A program made the position numbers and the translations under genes. The notes under the pieces are model-generated. The model was not told the DNA's origin. It ran no database searches and saw only the letters and a list, made by a program, of their open reading frames with translations. A DNA stretch of 64,000 nucleotides from Mesocentrotus franciscanus. Lineage: Eukaryota > Echinodermata > Echinoidea > Camarodonta > Strongylocentrotidae. This document shows positions 13,401 through 25,400 of this stretch, in pieces; within the stretch, counting starts at the first letter, position 1, and each line of letters begins with the position of its first letter. The stretch lies in the NCBI GenBank assembly GCA_037976565.1, contig CP137670.1, forward strand, positions 11,990,600-12,054,599, given 5' to 3'.

Positions 13401-16400
13401 AAACTTTCGTCGGACATCAGTGATCACTTCCCAGTGTTCTCACTCATCCCTATTACAAAAATAAGCAAAAACTCCCACCATCGCAAATTAACAGAAGAAA
13501 ACATGAACTAATTCAAACATAGTTTAGAACTAGTAGATTGGTCGAATGTACATGTATTACGCAGCCGAAATGCCGATGGAGCATTTGAATTATTCCTCGA
13601 AGTCACCATGATATAGTACAACAGCGACATACCTATCCAGCACAACCCTTGCACTACTCAATACACAAAGACACCACGTAAACCTGGGGTAACACAATCA
13701 CATACGCTGCATAAACAGGACAAACAGACTATTCTACAAATATAAAATAAATCCATCTAACCACAATGAACATTGATATAAAAGCTTTTAACAAACAGCC
13801 TAACCAGCCTTTAACGACTTGCTAAGAAATAATATTTCTCCAACCAATTTGAAACTCACAAATATGTTCTTAAATGTACATGGAAAGTCGTCAACAATGT
13901 GCTTAATAAATCCCTACCAAATCGCACATACAGGAAATTGATATACAAGGCACTACCTTTACAGACCCAGTTGAAATAGTGCAAAGCTTTCAAATGATCG
14001 TGTTTTATATATCGGCCCGAACCTTGCCCAAAGTATCCAACCCTCAAATAACCACTTCTCCACTATTCTCGAAAATCCCAATCCGAATTTTATATGTTTC
14101 GTTCTTGTACTAGAAAAAGAGGTAATGGACATCGTAAATAACCAAAAATATCAGAAAAGCCCCTTATTATGGAATCACGAATAACATTTTAAAACACGTG
14201 ATCCCAGAAACTGTTACTCCAATTACACACATATTTAATTTGTCGATAACATGTGGCATAGTGGCCTCCCACATTAAAAAAAGTCCAAATTATCCCCATA
14301 TTTAAAAAAAAGTTATATACATGTGAGCGAGGAAACTATAGACCCATATCTTTACTATTAAACATCATTTCCTAAAATATTAGAAAGGACTGTTTATACC
14401 CGGACCATTAAATTCATACACGACTGCAACATATTCAACGACTCACAATACGGCTCCCGTGGAAAGCACGCAAAAGTTCAAGCTAAGCTTATACTTATAA
14501 ACAAAGTCGCCAAAGCAATCGATAACTCTTCCCAGACTATTGGAATTTTCGTGGACTTCTCCAATGCTTTTAATACGATAAATCATGATACGCTGTTATA
14601 CAAACTTTCACATTATGATGTGGCTCCGAATCTGACATCATTTTCTTTCATCGTGATCCGATAACCATACTAAACACAATAAACTCAGAACTGAATTCTG
14701 TTGAAAGCTGGATACTCAAATTATACGTTGTTCAGTAATTCAATTAAAACACTCGCTGATGACTTAATCATAAATAGGTTAGTAATTGAATGTCTTAAAT
14801 CTACGAAATTCTTGAAATAAACATCGACAAAACAGTATCATGGAAAACCCATGTCGATGTTCTATGTATAGTGATAAAAAACATCGGTTTAATTAATAAG
14901 CTTAAAACACATTCTCCCAACAAAGTGCTTTTAACCATTTGTTCGAAACTTATTCTTCTTTATCTAAACTAGTACGGTATACTACCTTGGGGTAACTCAC
15001 AAACATCACAACCAAACATATCATTACTATTGCAAAGACGAGATCTAAATATAATAGAAAAGATTTATTTCCGCCCACATACAAAACTTTTTTTTTTGGA
15101 ACTTCTAAAGATATTCCAACTATCTCACAACCTATTCCAAACTGTCATCACCTCATTCTTCACGATAAAAAAAATGAAAAACACCATTTTTCTTCCAAAT
15201 CCTACTAATATTTAACCATCTGGAGGCTCTACTCCGTGATATCGTGACTCTCAAATTTTTAAAAACCTTTTTCTAACTCACGCCTTTTTCTCTTTTAGAT
15301 GTGGGACACGTCAATCTTTCTTCTTTTTTTCTACAATTAGTTATCTATTTATATTTACCCTTGTAACCTGTCCTCATCAGGAGAATAGCTTAAAAAAGTG
15401 AGCAATTGCCGCTTTCACCAATACATTAAAAAAACACCCGTATGTTACGTTTAGGCCTCATTTCAATTGCACTCTGGGATAGTTTGGTGACCAAGTCGCT
15501 TCCGGTATATTTAGCCCGGCTGCGCTGTGCATGCCGGCATGGATTGTGTGTGTTTGTACTTTATTTTAACGACAGTAATCACAGTGATTTATCTCGTTTT
15601 TCAAGCGATTTCAATAGTGGATCAATACGAAAAACGTATGAAAATATGTTAAACATACTAAATAATAAGATACTTTGGGTGTGAAAAAGGCAAAATCAAA
15701 GAGAAATAATAATAATAACGTCAACTTTCTTTGGTTGTGTTCGTTGGCAAGTGCGAAAGGTCAACTAAAATACTAACGGACGGGGCTATACAATAAAGGT
15801 TTCGTTGGCTCGTTTAACGCCGACACACTACGTTCTGATTGAATATCGATATTCTAAACTCAAGACCATCATTTCTTCGAAGTCGATATGATTTGGAGTC
15901 TTGTTTTCGTTGATGCCGTCACAAAAATTGAGGTACCTAGAGATGGCTTTCAGACACGAACATATATGCATAATACGTGTACCGCGCGCGTGCCGCCGTA
16001 CGCCGAAAGTATGTAAGTCCCGGAAGTAGCTCGAAATTATATCCAAGAGGCTACATCCGGGCATTATGGGCGTATTGGCGATAGCGAAAATTACATAACA
16101 TACACCAATCTACTTCATTCATAGTTCTTGAACGTACTATGAAATACCATGGACCTACTATAAATCACTCACGGTTAGGTTCTCACCAAAGTCACCACTC
16201 TGAATTATCTTAGAATCTAAATATAATGACAAAAATGCAGTGATCCTGGATTCCATGAAAATCAAAGAATTGAAAAAATGTTAAAGCAATACATTATGTT
16301 GTTCCTAATATCTTTTCAAAAGGGAGTAGTAGAATAGGGAGAAGAAGAAGAAGAAGAAGAAGAAGAAGACGAAGAAGAAGAAGAAGATTAACAAACCATT

Positions 16401-19400
16401 CCGTATAGCCATGAACGCCATGCTAGTTTTTGGTTGGTTGGTATTTGTTGAAACCGAGATGTTAATCATTTGCGTTGTGCCATTGCTTTCCGTCGTGATG
16501 GGCATCGAAACTAGTGTCTTCTGAAGGTTGAACAGTGCATTCGCAGAGATCATCTGTTAAAATATGATTTTACAATATTTAGGGTTTATTTCTTCCAACA
16601 GCATTGGGGGCAATGTTAAGGATGCTGTGGAAGTATTTACGACACTCGCTCCTGTCCAAGTTCTGTCCGATTTTATATATGTATTATTATTCAATTTTCT
16701 CAGCTGATTGGGTGCGCTACAATGTAACAGTCCAGGCAGTGGACTACACTTGCTCCAGCGCCAATTGCTCCGCGATAATTTTCAACACTAATCAAATTCA
16801 ACCCTGGGCCCAACATTATCCCAAACACTACCTTAATCCCTACACTAGACCGAACCCAAAACCAAAACGCAACCCTGACGCTTACTCTATACTTTTAACG
16901 ATAATAAAGCCAGTAGCGAGTGTAGCGCGAAATAAAAACCTGAATTTTATCAACTTTTGTTTGTGACACACAAACGTATATATATATATATATATATCAT
17001 ACACACATGGGCAAAGCCGAAAATAGAGACATATCCTATTTAAAGTTTACTGGAAGTTAACTCAGCATTAGCAGGCAGCTAGCAGCTCGACTAAGGAAAT
17101 CGATTTGCATCTCCCGACTAACATCGAGCAGATTTGCAGAATAAAATGGAGAAGGTACAGATAGCATGGATATTAAAACATAGCAACCATATTAGAATGT
17201 ATTTACCTCCTTTTCCTCATTGCATTCTAGCTCCAGATCACTTGACTCAGGTTCAAGTGCAAAACATCTTCCTGGATGTACCCTACGGTATAGCAGATTT
17301 TTCTCTTGTTCCTGAATTTTCTGTTTAAAAAAAAGAGAAAAGGAGAGATACACAAAAACAGTAACGATCAAATGTCTAAAATTAATGTATATCTGCTTAC
17401 ACTAATCATTATTTACTGTACTAATGTTGCCCATAAATGTGGATTAAATTTGTATTACCTCTCTTCATGAAATGATTGTGACAATTTAATTTAGTTTTCA
17501 AAAAGTTTACATCTTCTCAGAACTTTTCTTATATATATATATATATATATATGTATAAACCGTAAATGAATCTAACGCAATTTCAATAACCTTGTGCGTC
17601 ACTTATTGAGATGTGTGAATATTATAATGACGTTAAACGTATTCCGAACAGGATCCCAAAGGTATATACAATAGTTATTGCAATTTACCTTGTGCTGATT
17701 TGTTAAAGTCGTTGTTGCGACCGTTTTTACCTGAACAACGTAAGGTATGTCTTCATGAATGTACATCCGGAGTATTATGGCTTTCCCCTGTGCCATGTCA
17801 ATGGGAAGGAAAGGGGTGCACGCCATTCGTTTCCCAAAAGCATGATTAATCTTAAATGGTATCCAAAGCTGTATCTTGTCCTTGATATCAGAGGTTTCGT
17901 AGATGGTCAGCTCGACTTCTTTTTCTTTAATGATACATTTCGTATCACTCTCATCCAAGGACTTTTTACGGTGAACTGTTAACAATTGGTGAAATAAACG
18001 TCAAATACAAATCTGTTTTTAAACATGTTAGTGTTTGCTTTCATTTGTATGACTCGAATTTAAAAGGAAATTACTTTCTATTATTGAACTTTTTGCTAGA
18101 TGCTTGGTTACATCCATGTTCAGTTAACTTATGTTAAGTTGAAGGAATAATGATATGAGCATTCGAAACAAAAAGAAATATATATATATATATATATATA
18201 CAAATACGAGAGTGAGAAATTTGAACGAAAAATAACTTCTTTGAAAAATACAGCGCATTTCTACTTTTACTTCATAATGTTGACGTAACCATTACTATTT
18301 TACTTTTCCAATAATTTATTTGATTCCAACGTAGTAGATCCTGAAAAGCGTTATTTCCATAATTACAACTCCCTTAAATATTCCTATTGAGAACTAACCT
18401 GAGGTTGATTCAGTTTGTTTCCAGATAATGTCAGCGTGAACATCGTTTGACTTCAGCAATGTTGCGGCATGAGGGAGACTTAACGTTATAGGCTGGATCT
18501 CGGAATAGCGCCACTGTGCAGGTAATGTGATTCCAATGCCGTGGCCTGTAAGAAACTCCCTCTCTCGGATAGGTGGGGGATCATCAGTAAGTAGAGCTAT
18601 ATTTACATCGTGGCAAGAGCCAGCCTGCACTGTCATTGGTGGAATCGACATTGTGACATCACAGCTGTCCAAATGTAGAATTCCTCCTTCACATCCAATA
18701 TTGCGACGACTCTCAGTAGATATTGCAATCGGCAGATCTACATTTTTTTCATACAAAAAAGAGGGACAAGGTAACCAGATAGGGGGAAAACAGTGGATTT
18801 TTGTGAAATCTTAGTGAAAAGTAAAGCCACTGAAAATCAGATAACATACATACCGCGGAATTCATGAACATCATCTTCGGATAAGCTGCCAAAAGAACAA
18901 CAAAAAAAGTTGTACGAGTCTATCTATAATTGGAATGTATTACTAATCATACATCCATGTTTTACGTCATAGAATATCTTGTTTTATATTAAAGTGATGT
19001 ATCAACATTGTGTCGATTATTAGGTCTTCAATACCACCAGATATTAATACACAATAAGAATTGTTGTCTTTAAGTACTGTTTTTTGCGGCAAAATGAAAT
19101 AGGCAATCGACAAATCACATGAAAACTCCATCAATTTATCAGCAGGGCCATACAATAATTGCAGGAAATTTGTATATGATTTATATGTTTATATTTATTA
19201 GATTTTATTTCCTTGAGTTGATGTATTTATTTTTGATAAATTTTAAGCAGAATCGTATTTTACGGAGCTTGGTTAACTAATTCGTTTTAATTTTCTCACC
19301 TCCGTAATGCCATTTGCCTAATGCGTTCATCTCTAGCATACTGTACCGGGGTAAAGCCTTTGTAATCCCTGATGTCGATCTTGGATCCTTGATTTATAAG

Positions 19401-22400
19401 GAATTGTATCAGAGCCTCCGCGGGGGATATGTCATCATCACTCTCTTGTTGTATCTTTTTCGTTAATGCATGAAAAGTTTAAGGTCTTATGATTTCGTAA
19501 CTGCAGGAACTAGATTATTGTAAAACACACAAACAAACAAATACAGAATGTCTACATTAAGTGTTTTTATTACACTCCTACATGTTTTCTACATTTTCGA
19601 TTACAGAGAATAACATTATTACGATTGTACTAAGTTTAAACTTGCAGCAATCTATTCATATGGCATTATCTACCTCTAACATAAAATGATGATGACAATG
19701 ACAATGATAACGACTATGATAGGATTACTACTGCTACTACCACTACCACTACTATTAATAATAATAATGATAATAATAATAATAATGATAAATCTACATG
19801 TCCATATAAATGAGCACGTGTAGCCCTATCGTCATTCGATGGCTTCGCCCACACATCTACGAATACACAAGACGCACACGCACACAAATTACCTTGTGAG
19901 TCAGTGAGAAGATTGTAAAATAGTAACCATAAAATAAAAAAATATTACTAATGCTAAGCCTTTCTAAATATTTATTATTTAACAACAGGAAACTAACACA
20001 CACACACACACACACACACATAGTAAAACACACGCACATATATCGACGAATATTTATATATAGTGTTCATAATCAAGTATATCCTTGGCTTTCCCATATC
20101 TAGAACGGTCAGATATTAAGAGAACCGGTTTATTAAAAATGTAAAGAAATCATACGCACACGCACACGCACACACACAGACACACACACACACACGCACG
20201 GACATATATGAGTGTGCCCTTTAGAAAGACAAACAGGTCTCTGTAAAGAAAAAACTAAAAAAGAAGTTCTTTAAAAAAATTTAAAATACGTAACCTGCCG
20301 CAAAGATGTCGTCACTTCAACCTGTCTTTTCTTACAGTGGCATAGTCTTATGGCAACATGCAAGGGTGTCTGGCCATTGTGTGACTGAGGATTTACACCA
20401 GCACCTAGTGATACCAACTCCTCAATGATTGATGATAGCCCGCTTACAGTAGCAAGGTGAATGGGTGTTAGACCAGCATTGTCGCTGTGATGTATAGATG
20501 TAGCATCCTGTGAAGAAGAAAAAAACTCACAAATAAACAAATAAATGATGGAATTAAAATATTGTCACGCGATGATTGTGTTACCTTTTATAAATTTTGG
20601 TTCGGTCAATTTATTTATATATACATGCACACATTTACTTTCCTTAATATAGAGTAGAAGACATAAAAATGATAGATATTGCATTGTTGTCTATCATTAC
20701 TATCATTATCATTATTATGATAAGGTAATATACCTGTACTATCGGCTTGTTAACACCATCCTAAAAAAGGAAGACACTATTCCCGAGTGCTATCTGGAAG
20801 CCTAACAGTAAAACTAAGGAGGTCTTGGTGTTGATGAGCTGTAAACAGTAGAGGTAGTGGGAGAGAGTTAGTATGAGTGATGGCGGTACTGGCGGTAATG
20901 AATCAGATGTCACAGTAATTAATATAATAATCTGAATGAGTTACAGCATTTACCTCATCAAGATGTCGAAGAAGAACCCGTGCAGTATCAGTTTTGCCAG
21001 AGCTTAGTGCAATACTTATTGGTGACTGGCCTGTTCTTGAAAGTCTCGTGCTCATAAATGCTTTCCGATCCAGTAGATTCTCCATTATTGTTTCATTCCC
21101 ACTTTATTAAAACAATTTAACATAACACGCATTTATGTATATATTTTTACTAACTTTATGTTCAAAGTATTTATGATCACTGTCAATGTTTTTGACTTGT
21201 TTTACTAATACATGTAGCATGATTCTAAAATAAAAAGGAAATTCTATTTTCTTTGAGATTTACTTATCATAATTATTTTCGCATCATGTTCCCCCATCAA
21301 ACTACACACCTTTTTTTAAATGTAATTTTTGCGGGACTTTTCGTTGTGTCTCCTTCATTTTCAAATCTAAATGTCCTATGCAACCGCTGATAAACCTACC
21401 GATAAAATGGAATCTAAAGAAATAACATGTTAATAAACGATTTAAAGAAAAAATGAGATATAATATTTTGCTTTCATGATAAAAAAGATGAATGTTTTTG
21501 TTGAATGAATCAACAATACAGTTGAATCATATTTTGTGATACAGTCATGGAGAAATTTAGTAGTACTATTAAAGTATGAAAAATGTTGTATAAACATTTC
21601 ACCTTGCTGCAGCATAATGGAGGGCTGTCCATCCTTCTGCATCTTCTGTCTCGATATCTGCATTGTTTTCGAGCAGCAGACGTACACAGTCAAGATGTCC
21701 TCCCCTTGTGGCAGCCATAAGTGGCGTGACTCCTTGAAGGGTCTGTATAAGATAAATAATATCGGTACACTGCCTATACAGTTTTAAGTAGGCCAACCAT
21801 AAGATACATGTAGTCCTACACTAATTTCATCGATGAATACATTTTGCCCTACATAAGAGACAATCAGGGAGAATATAGAATGCTTACTCACTTGAATGAT
21901 CATTGAGTTGATAGAATAATATCTTAGACTTGAAATGTTTTTATTCGACAATTAAGATTAAAATGTTATCATAAGAATTCAATGAAGATTTTTTTTTTAA
22001 CGCATATCTTCAGCACTCCTGGAAATCAATATTATTTCGAATAAGGGGATACCTCACTTGTGAGATCCTATTAGCCAGTCCAAATCCCAAATTTAGAACA
22101 CTGTTTAATGTCTTCCCCGGTAAAGGATTTGGTGTTTCCTTATTTGTCTTTTGTATTGCAAGGAATAAATTGGTATGTTAAAATTTAACGTGGAGCCCAT
22201 CCCTGGTAAAAAGAACATATAAGCTTTTCACACATTGGACATATGTCTTATGAAGATGCATGTTGAAAACTATATCACGTATTAACCACTGCATTTGCTC
22301 GCATGCCATACACTTTTTTTACATATTTAAAATTTGATTGGCTTTTACTAAACGGTCGAGTGGCGGCGCGGCTCGACGAACTGGCTGAAATTAGCCACCA

Positions 22401-25400
22401 TTTTTGTATGGTGTCTTCGAATGTTTGTATTATTGCGAAAGTTAAAAACGCGGCCCTCTCCGAATTATTTTCCCGATTTCAGGCTTTCAGATACTAAAGT
22501 AAAGATGTGAACTATAACAATGAAAGATTGAAGTCTAAAAGTTGTGAAAAGTTGAAAAATCGTTTATTTAAACTTCTCCCACCCAATTTTAGAGTCTTAT
22601 TCATTGTTCTCATGGACTCCATATTTCGGATAAATGCTGAATCTATAAAACCAACACCATGTTTTTCTACATGATGTTATTCTTATTCTTATCTCCACTC
22701 TTGCTAATCTTTTCAAGTCCAAGTCCACTCCAAAAATAACTTACTTTCAATAGAAGCAGAAAAATCAGACAAACCAATCATAAAAAAGTTTGAGCAAATC
22801 GGATAACTAATAAGAAAGTTATGAATTTTTGAAAAAGTATGTAAAACTATGGAACAATGGAAATCACTACACAAATTGCCAATTTGGTAATCAGTTTGTG
22901 ACGTCATGTCCTCACTATTTATCAATTGCTTTATATAGTTTAATCCCATTAATTTCCTTTTATCCCCAAAACTTGATTTCCCATGCCTTTGCCCAGGTTA
23001 TATGATTTGTATCATATTGCGTGCATGACATTTCACAAAAATTTTATGAACTTTGAAGAATTGATACTATTTTCTGAATATTGTATATTCATAATTATTG
23101 ATTTTTATATAAATAGTTTATCAAAATTCACATTTTTCATGATTTAACTGGAAAAAATTACTCTATATTAGTGCATCCACACAAAAACATATTACTATCA
23201 ATCTAACTTGGATGCTGGTGTGAAGAAATAAGATTCTTAGGGAGAAAATAGGAAATTTATATTATCAATATAAAGAAAATAATTAGTGGATAGTGAGGAC
23301 ATAACGTCACAGACTCATGAGTGAGTTGCCAATTTGTCTAGTGATTTTCAAAGTTTTTCATGTCATTAAAAATTCATAACTTTCTTATTAGTTATCCGAT
23401 TTTGCTCAAACTTTTTTTTGATTGGTTTGTCTGATTTTTCTGCTTATATTGAAAGTAATTTTTTTTTTTTGAGTGGACTTGCCCTTTAACATCAAAGTTA
23501 TGAGTAGACAGCAGGCTTGTTATTGAGACATTTATAAGACTGCAGGCATCCCCGGACAACTACCCCCTGGACAATAACCCCCAAGAACAATTACACCCAG
23601 GGTAACTAAACCCAGGGCAATAATTCCTGGGGCAATTACCTCCCAGTAACGTCTTTGGTGGTAGTTGTCCGCGGCTACAGTTTATGTCTCAATAACATGC
23701 CTATTTGAACATATCGAGTCCATCAGAATAGTATATAATTCATGGACTCAATAGTAACTTTTTAAAACTGTTTGGAAGAGGTATAATTTAGGAATATTCA
23801 ACTTTTTCGCAGGTTTTCGGTTACAGTAATGTCTCAATAACATGCCCTTTTTAACATATTGAGTCCATGAGAACAGTAACTCATGGACTCTATAGTAACT
23901 TTATACAATTATGTGGAAGAGGTTTAATTAAGGAATATTCAACTTCTTGCAACGTTTAGACTTCATTCTTTCATTAGAATGCTTTAAATCCTTACTCGAG
24001 TATCTGAAAGACTGAAATCGGGTAACTCGTCCCCAAGGATCTGGTTTAAAAAATCTTTCGTAAACAGGTTTGCTATTACTAATGTTTCCTGTTTCTGATT
24101 GGCTGATATGGTTTACGTCATTAGCAGCTTGGAAATAGGTCACAGACAATTAGACTTTGATTATTTATTGCTTGGCCTCACTATTTATAAAGGCCAAAAA
24201 TAGGACGGAATAATTACTGGGATTCGAACCAACAACTCTAAGATTGTAGTACGCTGACCTTACCGATTGAGCCAACGTTGGGTTGATAAAAAAGTGGGTT
24301 TGCATCATGACTATAATCCTCACCGTAACCCTAACGGTTACGTTATTGCTAATGACGTAAAACATATCAGCCAGTCAGAAGACTGGAAAAGTTTAGTAAT
24401 AGCAAACCTGTTTGGGAAGAAAAAAAATCCGCGCACTGCGCTGCGCGACCAGACTATTAAATAAAAGCAGTTTGAATTGAGCACAATACCTGAAGTCCAA
24501 CTTCAAGAGCGTTGTAACTATTTCCCGATTTACCGCTAGTGTTTTTTCTTAAGAGATATTCCAAGGATTCCAAATGACCATCATCTGCTGCGAAATGAAA
24601 AACTGTCCAACCGAAAGTATTACGTGCCTCGATATCTGCTCCTTTCGTAATGAGATATTTTATAATGTCAAGATAGCCCCCGCGAGAGGCAGCATGAAGA
24701 GGTAGATCACCATCAATTGCTGTTTTGTTTACATCTCCTCCTGCACTCACAAGACATTCAACGACATCGAGATGACCCACTTGTGAAGCAGCATATAGAG
24801 GTGAATAGCCGTCGTTATCAATAGAATTTGGGTTGGCTCCTTGAGAAATTAGATATTTTACAATGTCTTCGTGACCATCATATGACGCCGTATAAAGAGG
24901 TGTCCAGCCTTGCTCCGTTCTTTTCTTCATATCAGCTCCTGCATTCACTAGACATTCAACAGCATCGAGATGACCTTCTTGTGAGGCAATGTACAGGGGT
25001 GAATAACCATCGTTATCAACAGAATTCGGGTTCGCTCCGTGAGAAATTAGATATTTTACAATGTCTACGTGACCATCATATGACGCCGTATGAAGAGGTG
25101 TCAAGCCTTGCTCCGTTGTTTTCTTCACATCAGCTCCTGCATTCACCAGACATTCAACAGCATCGAGATGACCTTCTTGTGAGGCAATGTACAGGGGTGA
25201 ATAACCATCGTTATCAACAGAATTCGGGTTCGCTCCGTGAGAAATTAGATATTTTACAATGTCTACGTGACCATCATATGACGCCGTATGAAGAGGTGTC
25301 AAGCCTTGCTCCGTTGTTTTCTTCATATCAGCTCCTGCATTCACTAGACATTCAACAACATGAATATGACCCTTTTGTGAAGCAATGTACAGGGGTGTAA

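Larger units (their letters stand above)
21743..24489. other. Intron of the ankyrin gene, repeat-filled
   Basis: No exon seen. It contains a large inverted-repeat element (22,721-23,480), a duplicated segment of about 140 bp (23,680-23,950) and a tRNA-like SINE (24,212-24,290). Confidence 0.6.
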
